A stretch of DNA of 64,000 bases. Origin: Fragum whitleyi (Eukaryota; Mollusca; Bivalvia; Cardiida; Cardiidae). The position numbers and the translations under genes are program-made. The notes under the pieces were generated by a model that saw only the letters and a list, made by a program, of their open reading frames with translations, did not search any database and was not told the DNA's origin. Shown one piece after another: positions 47,134 through 62,900 of this stretch. The stretch is from the NCBI GenBank assembly GCA_948146395.1, contig OX411543.1, positions 71,600,948 to 71,664,947 on the forward strand, given 5' to 3'. The first letter of the stretch is position 1. Each line of letters begins with the position of its first letter.

Positions 47134-50100
47134 CTGCAATAACAGAAATAAAATGATTACTGTGATTGAGAATAACATGTTAGTGTCTTACAAGAGGACC
47201 ATGATGGTCCTATATCGCTCACCTGAGTTAGTCACTCATAACTTGTCAAACCATGTTATGAATACCAGAATTTGTTTGATGTACATTTAGGGTGGTTAAA
47301 TTTTGTCCTCCTGCAATTTGATTTTCTTTAATTTTCGTAAATTTTCAATGGTTCTCTTACCATGGCAAATCCTTTAACAACTTTAGTAGACCTACACGTT
47401 AAGAACATCCATGCTAAGTTTAAAATTGATTGTTATAGGATTTTAGGTACCATGGCTCTTCGTATTTTCACGGTACAAACTATTCAATTATGAATGGGCT
47501 TAAATAAAAAACAAATGAAGAACGAAAATAGTATGCATTACAAGCATGTTCCTTAATCTGTCAATAAGCAAAATTATAGGGGTCTTGCTAGAAAAATATT
47601 AGCTGAAAATGCTTCTGAATGGTGACCACCCTCATGAGCACCATTTTGAATTAGGACGTCATATTTCCACGGTAGTTGTCAAAATCTATCTTGAAAGAAT
47701 TTATTAAGGTCCAAACATTTGATTTTCGTATTTTGTCACATTCCTTGGTGTCTATGCACGTTGTATTGGTCAAAGTTGCATTGTGTTAACGATTTTGAAA
47801 CAAGACAATGGAGGTTATCTGGAAAGGGGGTGGCTGAATGTTGGAACATGATGTCGATAGTGAATGCATTGGTATTTTTATTATTTTCATAATGAAAATT
47901 GAAGACATTGTTGATCTTCTTCATTTGGTAGACGTGTGTTGGATTTTATCAAAAATGTGCATCAATTCACAGCCAACAGAGCAAGCGTTACGCTAAAATT
48001 CGATTGCCGCGAAAATATGACGTCCGCGAAAATACGGAGTTGGAGTATAATTAATGACATTTTTAAGACTTTCCTTTTCAATGGCAACTAGAATTTTTGA
48101 AGAAATGAAATTATTTTAACAACTTTTAAAGAGCTTCACTCATGGATCATCCCTGCCAATTTTCAGCTTGATTGGCCTAGTGGTTTGGGAGGAGGAGAAT
48201 TTTTTCTACGATTTTCGGCCATTTTGGATCATTTTTCAGACATTCCATTACCACGTCAACCAGATTTTTTGATGAAATGAAATTTTTTTAACAACTTTTG
48301 AAGAGCTTCACTCAAGGATCATCCCTGCCAAAATTCAGCCTGATTGGTAAAGTGGTTTGGGAGGAGGAGAATTTTTTCTACGATTTTCGGCCATTTTGGA
48401 TCATTTTTCAGACATTCCATTACCACGTCAACCAGATTTTTTGATGAAATGAAATTTTTTTAACAACTTTTGAAGAGCTTCACTCAAGGATCATCCCTGC
48501 CAAAATTCAGCCTGATTGGTAAAGTGGTTTGGGAGGAGAAGAATTTTTTCTAATATTTTCAGCCATTTTCGGCCATTTTTCAGACTTTTTGGTTACCATG
48601 GCAACCAGAGATTTTGATGAAATTAAATTCTTTTAACAACTTTTGAAGAGCTTCTCCCAAGGAACATCTCTGCCAAGTTTCAGCTTGATTGGCCTAGTGG
48701 TTTAGGAGGAGAAGAATTTTTTCTAAGATTTTCGGCCATTTTCGGCTATTTTTCAACCTTTCCGTTACCATGGCAACCAGAGTTTTTGATGAAATTAAAT
48801 TCTTTTAACAACTTTTGAAGAGCTCCCAAGGAACATCTCTGCCAAGTTTCAGCTTGATTGGCCTGGTGGTTTTGGAGGAGATGAATTTTTCTAAGATTTT
48901 CGCGATTTTCAGCCTTTCCGTTACCATGGCAACCAGAGTTATTTATAGAATTAAATTCTTTTAACAACTTTTGAAGAGCTTCACCCAATGAACATCCCTG
49001 CCAAGTTTCAGCTTGATTGGCCCAGTGGTTTAGGAGGAGAAGATGTTTAAAGAAATTGTTGACGGACGGACGGACGATGGACGGACGACGGACGGTGAGT
49101 GATCACAATAACTCACCTTGAGCACTTTGTGCTCAGGTGAGCTAAAAATAACAATATTATCTGGTCGAGGATGGGAGAATTTATCAGACGAGGCTATGCC
49201 GAGTCATGATAATTTCTCACAGCCAAGACCTAATAACATTGATATTTTAAGACACTTACATGCTATTCTATTCATCATGCAACCTCTTTTTGCGCTTATT
49301 CATAATAATACCTTTTAAAATCAAAGAAATTCTGGTGAAAGATTATTTACATTGTTCTAAAAACGGACTGCCTGATAACATGATATGTTATCGGACAGGT
49401 GATATCAGGTCAATACCGGCTTCATTGCATGATAAAAAAAAAATTTATTTAACGATCTGAAAATCATCAACATCCAATTATAGACATCAGAATTGACAAT
49501 TCATTTAGTCAATTTCTGATAAATGCCCTCTTACCAAATTTTGTCTGACTTTTAAAATAGGAGCTGAAGCAACAATCTTCCAAGCCCTGATACGCTATTA
49601 AAATACTTACTTTGACTGATAAAACTATCACTGATTATTCAGTAAAGAAATAGAAAGGAATTCATTTGTAAAGATTAAGGCATTTGCGAACATGCTTTTA
49701 CATTCATATTTTCGGGATCAATTTGGCTTTGTCCCTAACATACATAAAGAACAAAGTGGAGTAAAAATCTTTGGCCCTCAAATATGGCTTAGAAGATATA
49801 TTTGACTTTCCAGTACTTGTAGATCAATCTCTCAGATTTTCTTGCATTTAGCCCTTCTTTTACGTAATGAAGGTAACAATATCAAAACAATGTACCATTT
49901 ATGCTGCATGATCCCTCATTAAAGGGAGTGTGAAATTTCGACGATCAATAATTGTTTTGATCTTTTTTCTATGGTTTTATCTATTTATTTGCTTTTTTTA
50001 ACTCATGTTTTCAAGCAAAGAAGATTTTTTTTCAAAATTCAAGCAATCATCTTTTAACATTTTATTTTTTTTTCCAATCTATTTGGTTAGACATTTCAAA

Positions 50101-53100
50101 AATTACAAACCAACAACTTCCAGTTTAGCGGCCAGTCTTACAGATAGACTAGGATCCTTGTCCAAGAATTCCAGTAATTTATCTCCCTCCTTTTTGAAGA
50201 GGAACACCAATGGTATTGACACATCATTTGTCCCATCACCAGACATAGCAAACAGAGGCTGGGTATCTATTGAGCTACCATCAGTATGGTCTGTAAACAT
50301 ATTGGAAGTAAGATCTGTCATGATATTTATACTGTGACAAGTTCAAAGACAATTGTAGAAATAGAAAAAAGTACTTAAATATTTCATTTTGACTGTACTT
50401 CTTCCATTTGTTTCATTTCAAGATTGCTTGATGTAATGCTAGTCCAAAGATATAATGAAAGGCAAAAGTTTCATAATCCTGTACAGTTCCAGGAATTTCT
50501 GTACCCAAAATTTTATTTTTGATAAAATAAAGAGCTTAGGATTTTTTTTCTGGTATGGGCCACAGGCCTCCTCTCACAGAAATTTTATGAGTCATTTTGG
50601 GGAACCATGGGTCACATTTCTTTTTCTTTTTTATTTGATACATTTTCCTCAATTTATTTCATCGCTAAAGGCCATTTATTCTTTCTTTTTTTACTTAAGC
50701 TCAATCTGATAATCAGAAATTAGAGTTTGCTATTTACATTACTTTCTCTGTATGGCACACAGTAGTCAGACTCTTTTAAAAATTTAAAGGATTGGAGGGG
50801 TGCTCCATCAATCCAGAGTTTTGACAACTTTTTAAAAAAGAGGAAATTGCCTGGAGTAAGCAATTTCTCCTTTTGCTACAATATTTTCTACTTATAAGGC
50901 TAAGACCATCTTCTCTTCCAGATTCAAGTATATACAAAATTCAATAATTACCAATACATATAGCACCTACAGCTCCAGCCTTCTGTAACAATCTAGCCTG
51001 GAAAAGGTAGGATTATATAGAGGATAATCGTTTGTTTCAGTGTAAGATCGATCTATATTTCATTGAGTGAACAACAAAAGCTATATTTTCACGAGTGGCG
51101 GTGTCACGAGTGAAAATATAGTTTTTGTTTTTCACGAAATGAAATATAAAGCAATCTCACTCAAAAAACAAACGATTATTCTATTTCTTTAATGCAAAAA
51201 TGAGACAAAATGTGAAATTTCTATGACATATTTTCGTAAAGCGCGTCATTTTGCACGTGATTGCTACACAACGTTCATTTTGACGTTACTTATTTCGCCC
51301 CGCATAGATGACGTCAGATAGGATGAAATGCACAAAAGCAGGGTATAGGTTTTTGATAATTTCACTGCTTTTGCGGTGAGATTATCAAGTGATAATCTAC
51401 TGTTATTTCTCGATAAACCACCGAAAAGCATTAAAGAAATAAGATTGAACCCTTTATCACACAATAATATTTTGATATGAGCGTTTTAAGGAGATATAAT
51501 TGAAAAGAATGTGGGTAAGTTGAAATTACATGGCTTTTTCTCATTTTCACACAAATTTGCCTGTCCAACATTGGTATGGTTAAGAAATTCAAAATCACTT
51601 TAAGTTGTAGTCTGCAATCTCTTTCAATTTGGGCCATTCTAAAAATTTGAACCCCCTTTTATTTCCTATCACTTTAAGTTCCTAAACATATAACTATGTT
51701 TGGCTACTGGAGGCTACACTTGTGATTACTAGCCCTTTACATATTTCAATTTCTTACACATCAAATTTATATCAGAAAAATTTAACATCCAAATTAAAAC
51801 TCATTTTCTGTAAATCAACAGTTATTTGCAAAGGATTTTTTTTTTAAATTTTGCTATATCATAAATTTATGAATGAAAATATTAAATTAATTAAAAATAT
51901 ATGTATCGCTTAATTCTATCAATATGAAAAATATAAGTTATTTGTACTCTTTTCATGAAATAGCAACAAATCAATTCCTCTTTCAACACAGAAGGCACAA
52001 TAAACTGTTGTCCAAAAACCATTTTTGATAAGACATCATAAGATTAAATGATAATCAAATTCATTGGTAAAATTTAAAAAACAAGAGCTGTCACTGTAAG
52101 ATGACAATGCCCCCGACACCGCTTTGATTTTAAATTATGGCCAATCTATGTTGAAGGTCAAGGTCATCCAGGGGTCAAGGTCACCAAAGTATGTGCCTAC
52201 AGAAAGGTAATGTACCAAGGAATGTTGTGGTAAAGTATGATGTGAATATGTTAAGTAATAAGGAAGTTATGGCCAATGTTAAAGTTTTTGGACGGAATGA
52301 CGGACGGACGGACGGACAGACGGACGGACGGACAGACGGACGGACGGACAGACGGACAGACGGACGGACGGACGGACAAGTCAAATTTATGATGCCTCCC
52401 TATCGGGGGCATAAAAAATCCAAAACAAGTCATATTAACATTTAGAACATACTCAAGAATGTGCATTGTAACATACCTTATCTACAAACATGCAGTCTCC
52501 CCTCTCTATTATGGCAATCTTTCCTTTCACATGATAAGGATTCTGTATAGATGAGCAAGCTTTGAAGGGCCTTGCAATTTCTAGCTGACCTTTGACAGGT
52601 GGTCGAGTTTTCAGATCATAACCAAACTGTGCGGGCCCAGCTCGAAAAACTTCATTGGAAAATGCTGGTGACAGTACTTGAAGGATCATAGGTTCATTGT
52701 TTGCTGGGAATATAAAGTGTACATGTAGGTAATCAATATACTAATCAAACAAAGATACAAGGTCCAATAAGACACTTTATAGATACAAGATCCATTTAGA
52801 CACTTTATAAATCTATCAATTCCTAACCGAAAAAAACTTGTTGAGAAATTAAATATAATTGAATAAAATAGTTGCAGGTCAAATAGAGAGCTTTATCAAA
52901 TCATTATAATGAAAATATTCATCAAAATTTAATTTCCTGAATCATACATATCAATGAAAATAAATAAATAAGTAAATGAGCAATAAGATTGTTAAACACC
53001 ATTTCCCCTCCACTGCCGTTTTTCAGAAACAGTAGTTTGATACAATACAGTGATTAACTCTTGTCATGCTTAAACTTGATTATACCTGCCTTGGCAGGAG

Positions 53101-53926
53101 ATATAGACAAACATCAGCCTGAACATATGTGCAGTCTGATCTTTGTCCATACCACCTGTGTTTTTTTTCCTTTTTGAAACCAGAAAAGCTAGAAAATTTA
53201 ATTTTCAAAATGAATACCTAATTACATTTAGTGCATCCAGAGCTTTGAGCACTTTGATTTTGTTGCAATTTTGCAAAGATTTTTTATTCAGCATGACAAG
53301 GGTTTACATAAAAAAAAATCAATTTGGTAATCAACAGCACACCATAATTGACCCTGTTTGTGACATTTCTAACAATTTCAAATGTGCGCCAAACAAAGAC
53401 TCTGACCAGGGTCTTTACTTTGCGCTTTGTAGAAAGACAAGGTCCAATAGTGGCTTTAGAAAGTCAGGCAAACATCTCATTATGCTAAGAGGCAGTCAAT
53501 GTTGGTTAATGTTAGCCATTCTCACACATTTTCAAATTGTTGGAAATGTCGCACACAGGCTCAATTCGTTTTAAAGTTCAAACAAATTTGACCTTGAAAA
53601 GATTAACCATGATTCATGACCTTGAAATTGGTATCAACTACAAGGTCTTGTCACAAGCAGTTCACATGTGAAATATGGAGACTCTACCTGTAAACATTTA
53701 AAAGCAGTGGAAAGATGTAAAAGTTTTTGGAGAGACAATTGGACAGACAAAGAGACAGGACAAAAACAAAATGCCACAAATCTATCAATTTGGGGTCATA
53801 AAAAGTTGAGGAAAGGAGAAATTGCTTGTGACCCGAAACTCTCTTTTCCACACTATGTTATCTACAAGATGAAAATTCATTAGTTTTAGCAAGAGCAACG
53901 CGCAACTGAAGGTGCTGGATAAGTTG

Positions 53927-53960
<34 letters not shown>

Positions 53961-56900
53961 GCACCGCATTTTTTTCAAAGTTTGACCTTGACAGATGACC
54001 TTGACCTTGTCACATGACCTTGACTTTGGTACCAATGGATGCGAATCATTGAGATCTATCGTCATGCCAAATATTAGCTTTGTATCTTGAATAGGCTTGA
54101 AGATATTGGCAAGGTTAAGTTTTCGGGTTAAGTTTTCGGACAGACGGACGGACAGACGGACAGTTAGACGGACAGACAGACAGATGGACACGAGTAAAAC
54201 AATATGCCCCCCGATCTCTCGATACAGGGGCATAAAAATCTAAGCCATAACTCTTACAAACATTGCTTTCAGAGTTGTCCTCCTTGATAGTCTGTATAGC
54301 TTTTGTTATGGTTAGCACAAATGCCAGGTTTCATGAAGATTTCTTCAATAACAATAGAGATATGACCATGGTTAAGGTTTGTCATGCCAACCCCAACATC
54401 AACACTAATATCTTAGCAAACAGCGCCAAGGAGATCACAATACATCTGGTTTTCTCTGAAAACAACAAAATTATTTGGCAACAACATTCTTGGTTCATTT
54501 GTAAATATTTTCAAATTACTTTACAACCTTTTCAAGCCTCATTCATTTAAACTTACCATCGGATGGCTGGACTTTAGATAAATCTATCATTTCTTGCATG
54601 AATATAAAACCTTCCTCTGCCATCTGAGGATTGACAGCTTCTGACGCAGTGTGTAGCAGTTGTATCCGACCATCAGACATAGTAGCCAAGTGTATACCCA
54701 TATCTTTGAGCTGCTGTATATGCTCCTTGTTACCAGCCACAAACTGGGAAGCCTTCAGTCTGTTACTTCTGACCCCCTGACTGGAAGGAGCACACTGCTT
54801 GTCTGATCTGAAACAAAAATGCCTTACTTTAAGTAATATTTCCATACAATTTTCATTCTGACTGTTATTGTTTGGATTTGAATGCTACTTTGGATAATTT
54901 TATACAACTTTGCTTTCATTGAAATGAATATGTGCCAGAAGCTAATTCTCTTATTTTGCTGTTAAGAAAAAATCAAGAGCAGTAATTGACCTTCATTAAA
55001 GAATACCCCATAAATGGGTCTTAAGAAGGGTATCAAATGGTTTTAATTTGAAGAAAGTGGGAGTTTAAATGTTTTGCTTAAAATGTTGAATTGGTTAAAG
55101 GTAAGCAGACTGCGACCTACAAATATCTAATGAATATGGTAGCTTACTGTAATGCTGCTAAAGAAGCAGGGAAAAGGATCTCTATAATCTGGCTGTTGAA
55201 AAGGACTCTAAAATATATCTTGTAAGTTATTTCGGAGAAAATATATCAAGTCAAGGTATAGCAAGTTTTGCCTCAGTCTTAAAGTTTTCTCAAATTATCA
55301 GATCAGGATAAATTAGATAGCAATGTGTAAAGTAGAAATCTGACTCTCTGTCATGTTACCTTGGTACAGCCTTATTTGAATTTTGTTGTATATTGAGGTT
55401 GGTGCGTAGATTTTGGGCATAGTTGGCAGATTGTTTTAGGCGTATCTTTGGGTTTGGACATGTATTGTGAACGCTATCCCCAAATTCATCTTCCATATGG
55501 CTGGCTTCTTCAATCTCTCGAAGATGGCTGTACATCTCCCTGCTCAATCTCTGTTAATGGAAGATTTTTTTTTTTAAATATTTACAAGATGAAGAGAATT
55601 ATTTGTTAATTTCATTGAGGTATGAGACTTACAACCAAATCAAACTGTATGAATGAGCGGAGCAGATTCAAACATGATTGTGATTAGATTTTAAGTGTCA
55701 TACCGACATGAAATCAACAAAAAGTATCTTCATATTTCATCATTTAATATCATGAAGCAAATAATGTAAAAAATTGTGAATAATGAAACTAATTTCTTGC
55801 AGGACTTTTAATTGAATCTTACAAAATAAGAGATCACAACCAATCTTCAACACACATTTGTATATTCCTTCTTGTTACACTAAAACTTATTTTTGTGAGC
55901 ACTGAATAAAACAAGAGTGCCATAGTCACAAAATACGCCACCACTTTGCTGCTGTTTCACGAAAATGATTGTAGACACTACTTATTTTGACAGAACCAAA
56001 TTCAAAATGACCAAGTTTCATTTCAATCAAGACAAAAAGTTAGGAGGAGTTGCCTTCACAAGGCTGCAATTTCAATAAGCCCCAGAGTCTAAGTTTTAAG
56101 GGGGCATAATTTAGGGTAAAATTAATGAACCATAAAATCCTTACTTCATGCTCATCTACCAATTTCGGTTAAAACAACCACCAAGTTTCATTTAGATCCA
56201 GCCAGAAACTTAGGAAGAGTTGCATTCACAAGGCTGCAATTTTAATAAGCCCCAGAGACTAAATTTTAAGGGGGCATAACTGAGGCAATAAGCCCCAGAG
56301 ACTAAGTTTTTAAGGGGCATAACTCAGGCAAAAATCAACGAACCATAAAATCCTTCCTTCATGCACATCTACCAATTGAGGTGATAATATTGACCAAGTT
56401 TCAAGAAGATCCAGCCAGAAACTTAGGAGGAAATGCGTTGACAAGAAAAGTGGACGGACATACAGACGGATGGATGGACGGACGGATGAACAGATGGAGA
56501 AGATGACGCCAATATACGTCCGCCTCTGGCGGCGTATAAAAAGGAGAAAATATAGTTTAATAGGTATACCTATATAATCAAGATTTTTCGTTGTTGTTGT
56601 TTTAAATAAAACTTTTTGATATATAGTCAGTTTGACTTCTATATGGACCAACATTTCGCCGAAAATCTCAGAATAGAATGATTGAGGCGTATTTTTTTCT
56701 TGACATATCGAATTTTCAAACTAATACCATGAAGAATTTTGTTTTTCAAAGTTTTTGAAGGTGTAATAATGATTTTGTCCGTCTGTCTACATGTTAACTT
56801 TCTGCCTTTCACACCTACTCGTGTAATAAACGGAACAGCGAATCGTCTATCCAAAAATAGCTCTGATTTGTATAGGGGCCAAGTCAAAAGTGTATAATTT

Positions 56901-59900
56901 TTGGCAAGTCGTTTTAGTATTAAATCGCGTATTTTTGTAAAATAAATTTTGTAGATTTTTTACTTCCTTAGGATATCAAATTTTAAGGTATTCTGTATTT
57001 GTTCCAAAAATGTTTGAACAGATAATTGATGATAGTTTTTATCCATTTTGATATGAACCCCATCTTCCCTTATTTAGACCAATCAAAAAGGATTAATTTA
57101 CAAAGGTGTTGGGATTTTCACGAGGAAAACTAGATAGGCAGGCGAGTAATAACGGTACAAATCACAGGATAATTTAGTTTAAGATGTCTTGACAGTCGAT
57201 ATGCTAATTAGCTTGTCCAAATATGGAATAATGGACATTTCTTCCGTCAAATGTTTAGGATAAAACCATGTGAATTTACTATCTATTTACAATTTCTTAA
57301 AAACTAAACAGCCTTCACCACCCCTCGTGTTTAAGAGCAGAAATTGCGAAAACTAGATAGACAAAATCATTATTTCAAAATCATTTTGATTCCAAAAAAT
57401 ATTTTTTTGAATGGTATTAAGCTGAAATTAATATTTTACCACATAGAAATCCTTCATTCAAAGGCAATTTTATGTAATTGGTGAAAAGGTTGGTCCATAC
57501 AGAAGTCAAACAGACTATAACAACTAAAGTCCCAGCATCCTCATGGGATAAAACTTGTAAAGTGCAATTTTACTGACCTGAATCTGACCCCTGCTATTTA
57601 GATGAAATACGATCTGATTATTCCTACTTGGCTATGCATGTGCTTTCATTGAAATGCTAAGAAAACAATATTGAATGTAAAATATATTTTTAAATTGATA
57701 AAATATGTCGGTAATTGTTATTTAATCATTTTTTGCACAGAGGGCAAATAAATCAAGGTATACCATAACTATAAATCCTTATCTAAGTTTATGTGTTTGC
57801 TTATTTACCATGGCTGCTGTCCTTCATGTATTACATCTAGACAATGTAAGAGGTAGTAAATGTCCCTCTATTGTAAAGATATAATCATCCATATCTAGTA
57901 ATAAACAGACTTTATATAATATATTTACCATGGCTGCTGTCCTTGAAGTGTTACATCTAGACAATGTAAGAGGTAGTAAATGACCCTCTGTTGTAAAGAT
58001 ATAATCATCCATATCTAGTAGCAATTCTGACTTCTCAGCAAACAGTAGATATAAATACTTGAAGGTTTCTGCCAATACAAATGAGTCCATCCTGAAATAA
58101 ATCATCAACTATCTCTTAAACATTTGACAATATTATGAAATAATCAAGCTTTGAAAAGGCTGGTAAACTTTTAAAGAATTTCTTTCATTGGTAAAAAATA
58201 CGTAAACGCAATTGCTAAATGCTTTAAGGTGCTGGACCGGATCTGAATAGTTACAAGATGTGTTTGCAAAACACTTATGGCCCCAAAACAGCAACCATTT
58301 GCAATTATACTTTGAAAACCCTTTGTAGCAGTCAAATGCTCTTAACAGCTAATCTTACAATGAACAGTCACTCAACATACTTTAAATTCAGTTTTTGCAA
58401 ATTTTGTCCATCGTTATTAGTTTTCATCAAGCATATGAGAACGGATGAGAATTTCACTCTTCCGCCTCGTCTGGTTAGCATACGTTTTGTGTCTGTTTGG
58501 CAGTGGGACCAGGCTTTTATTGACAGGAACATGACTTTAGCATCATGAATACAAATTCTTGAGACTCTTCAACTAGTGCAACAGAGATGCTTTGTTTAAG
58601 CTAAATTCTGACTTACTGATCTTCCTGTGTGCCCTTGGTTACATCTTTAATAGCTGCATAGCCACATGGAACACGGGCATGTGCCTCTAAATTGTCAATT
58701 ACCTTCTGACCCACTTCTAGATAGTAAGGGTCGCTGGTAGCCTGGGATAAAAAGAGGAAATACAATGAGTATTTACAACTCATCACATTTCATCAAAACA
58801 ATACATCAATAAACAGACAAACACTTGGGAAATCTCTCACATTCCCTTGTAATACACAAGTGAATATGAAGATATTAAGGGTATCGGGTGGCCTGCAATA
58901 AAAAATATTAGAAAATCCTATTTCATCAAGGCAATGATTTTATAATTAGACAAATACTTGGTAACCCCTACTTGGTAACATTTGCTTGTATCCAATGTCT
59001 TAAAACATTACTTAAAGCTACTCTTTCACAGATTGGGAAAATGCAATTTTTGATTTATTTTGTAAAATTAATCGGAAATTAATACTTCATTGTGTAGAAA
59101 ACTCTGTAATAATAAGATTTGATCTGGTAAGGCAAGGAAAAAAAGACAGATATTCCTGACTTTAGTGGAATTCCATTCTAAAGACTGAAGCAACTACTAA
59201 CGCCTTAAAGATTATTCTTAAATTTCTAGGGGCCATGGGCGCCTGGGTACATGCAAGACTTTTTCCCCGGATACTTTTTTCAAATTCAAAAAATTGACTT
59301 TTCTGATCTTTTTCTTTCCTTTCATTCCACTATATTTCTTATCTTTTTTCTCAAGCAAGTGCATTCTGACAACAAGATACAAATGAGCCAGTGTGTGACA
59401 TTTCCAACAATTTGATGTTTGTGTGAGGTACCAATATTTAGCAGCCCAGACAGTTACTAAGTGTAATTAGAGGATTGCCTAATGTTCTACAGATATTTTA
59501 ATACCTTATCTATCTACAAATCGCATTGTGAAGTGGTCAGACAGTGCGTATGCACAGACTGGCCAGCGTCTTTGCTTTGAGCACATATGATATTTTTTCA
59601 AATGTCACATGCAGGCCCAAATTTGTTTTTTGACCATCACGTTTTTTTCTTTGCATTCTTGCAAGAGCATGACAGGTGAACAATTTTTCCTACAAACCAT
59701 AATACTAACCTTATACAGAAAGTAAGTAGACTCCACAAACTCGGGTCTTAATGGATGATGTCCCCAGTGGACATGGAAGTCTGTGGTAAATGCCTGTAAT
59801 AGAATTACAACAGGATATATGAATGAAATTTGAAAGAGGTTTCAATGAGACGATTCTGACAAGTCCAAACATCATTTGATTCAGTAAGATTTAATCAATA

Positions 59901-62900
59901 ATCTATAAATGCTATAAAAATTACTTGTCTCATTTACCATGAAATTCTGTATTGAGCAACCAGTCCCATAAGCAACCTTTTTTTTTGTCCCCTAAGAGGT
60001 TGCTAAACACATTTTTTTGTACCTCATGTTTAAGAATCCAGCTTGTTACAAACTGCCCTAGTACTATTGGACCCATCAAAATTTTGGTAAGCATAAAAAG
60101 GTGGCAAACTGTCACGAGATACACCTGTTGCTGTACTGGGTGTCCAAGAATGTAAATCGACAAAGGAAATAACTCCAAAATCAAGCAAGGAGGAGTTATT
60201 GTTTGTATGCACTGTACTTGGTAATCATGAGAGGAACATAACTACCAAGTTTCAAGACGGTCAGACATAAAGTGACAGGGCCATGCTCCCAACAAAGAAG
60301 TGGACTCTACCTGCCCTGTGGGACACCACAGGTGATCACATAACATTTCCTGTCTTTTGACAGGGGAAAAAAGATTTATCTAATTATAAATATACAAATA
60401 CCCGTGTGACAACATCCCGTATGATATTTTTTTATGATATCATACAGTTATTTTTAGAACAATGATATAATGCATTCATTTTTAGAAACTTGCGATTCAG
60501 TTAGAAACATCGATGAAAACAAGACAAATAGAGATTATAAGATAAATATAATACATACTTAGTGTATTGTATTAAGAAAATATCTAACTCGGTTGTGAGA
60601 ATTGATAATTGTCTCGGCAGAGCCTCAACAATTATCAATTCTCCCAACCTCATACAAAACACTAAGTACATATTATATATGTAACAGGTGGTATTCTTAC
60701 CTCAGGTAGAAAGTTATGTTTCTGCATGACCTGGTATAACATCTCATGCATCTCAATGGCTGGGGGTATATCGCCTTTTAACACCTGAAATTAATGGGAG
60801 ATGAGAATAGTTTCTGTTTTCTTTTTCTTTGAGGTAGGAAACATAAATCCAATGACAGAGATAGAGGGTTAGCACCCATCTCCATGATTTATATCTGTTT
60901 TAATTATTTAACTATACTTCAGAAAAATATTTTTTTTCATATGGTTTAAATGCTTATTTATTTATTTTTTTGCCATGAATTTTATCTTACATGTGAAATA
61001 TGTCTGTATTGAAAAAGGAAAATTTGAGCCTGTGTATGACATTTCCAACAATTTCCCACATGCAGAAAGCAAAGCAATCTGGTCAGCCTATGCATATGCA
61101 CAGTCTGACCAGAGTCTTTGCTGTGCACACTGTAGAAGTGATGGGCAAATTAATTGACTTTAATCCATAATTAGTTCATGCTGAGCCATGGAAATGGTAG
61201 AAAATCTGCAGAATGCGTTTAAACTAAACTTTCAAATTCTATTTTACACATGTTGGATAATACCGTGAGTGCTGCATTAATTTCTATGAAAGAGATTATA
61301 CAATCAATCATTAATTGATTTACTCTCCCAACTAAAAACGGATTTTCGATTGTGAATTGAAACAGATTGCCCAACACTACTTTGCAGTTAGCAAATATTC
61401 TAGTTGTATTATGTGGCTGTCTAGGCATCTTGGCCCATAGGTCCTGAGTTCGATTCCCGGGAGCGATTATCTATCCTGGTTCTTTCATTTGCCCACAAAT
61501 TCAGCGCGAGTACTGGTGAATTTTCCAGGAAGCAGAATTGAGAAGGATTAATCTAAGTTGTAAGAACTTGTTTCCCAATCGATGTAAAATAGATAGGTTT
61601 AAACAAAACTAGGTTACATACAGCTTAACATCTGTCCATATCACACACATGAAATTGCTGGGAATGCCACACAAAGGCTCAATTCATTTCACTCAAAATT
61701 TAGAAATTTTTATGTAATCTTACCTGTAAACCTGGCCAAAAGGCCAATAAAGCATCCATAAAGTTTTTAGATGCTGTTAGTGGTCGGTGCATATGTACAT
61801 CCATAAATAAAGGTCCCTGACTCACATACTTCATTACTGCTTCATAATGCTGGAAATATATATGAAATATTGATAAAAAGTTTATGTATTTGAGGCTTAT
61901 GTATTGAAGGTTTATGTATTGGAGGTTTATGTATTTGGGATTGTGTATTAGATTGAAAGATTGAATGGAGTTTAGCGCCGATTTCAACATTTTTTTCAGT
62001 TATATCCTGGCCGCTGGAGCACTTAACAATGGCTTCCTCATATTTCTCTCACCAGGACAACCACCACATCCTTTCCTAGCCTCAAGCTGCTATCTCACAT
62101 AGGGTTATGATTATTAACCCATTGGTGAGAGACAAATAGTCGGAAAGAATGAGTGCCACCGTCAGGATAACCCAGTTATGTATTTGAAGTTTATGTATTG
62201 GAGGTTTATGTATTGGAGGTTTAAGTGTTGAAGGTTTATGTATTTAACCACGGTCATGATGAACCCGGAATATTCCTGCTTTGTTAGTAGGTATAGATAA
62301 AGATCAGTCTACACCTATGTGCAGTCTGATCTTAGTCTTCACCACCTGTTTGTCCCCTTTCAAGGCAGAGTTGTTCATTACACTAATTTTCAAAAAGAAA
62401 AATTGCCCTACAACCTTGGATTTCAGGGCTTTTGGTACTTTGATATGAGTACAATTTTGAAAGAGGATTTTAATTCAGCATGATAAGAGTTAACAACCTA
62501 TGTCTCTTTCAAAAAGTAATTGTTCGCCTATTTCATGCTGAACTCTGAATAATATAATCTATCTCTTTTCTTCTTTTAAATTTATTTCATTTGTTTCTGC
62601 TATGCATAAGCATATGAGGTTGGGCTTTCAAAAATTAAAAATTGTTTGTTTATGTTTAGAAGGAAATAAGGAATCTTTATGGTTCATAAAATCTGAAACT
62701 GATGATGCATTACTATCTTCAAAGGTCAACCCAATCAATATCTTTGACACGAAAATCTCTTTTGGAAAGAATGTCTGACATTTAAAAAGTAATTCACTCC
62801 TATGAATAATTTTATTCTTTCCTAGAATAAGTACTTACTAGTTTCATTTGATTGTGCTGAATATGAAGTTTATAGAGTTGCTCTCGAACACTCATTCCTT

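Noticed and set aside
52181..52466. Open frames with [10 protein letters not shown] / [10 protein letters not shown] on both strands
   Set aside because: Direct translation of the GGAC/CCGT microsatellite of a family C-related element.
53143..53574. 143-residue plus-strand open frame
   Set aside because: It spans a piggyBac-like MITE and a family E MITE in an EDEM3 intron; no domain, and composed of two repeats.
59930..60212. Overlapping frames with a [20 protein letters not shown] peptide
   Set aside because: No recognised domain, no splice context and two competing frames on one strand; kept only as unassigned intron sequence.
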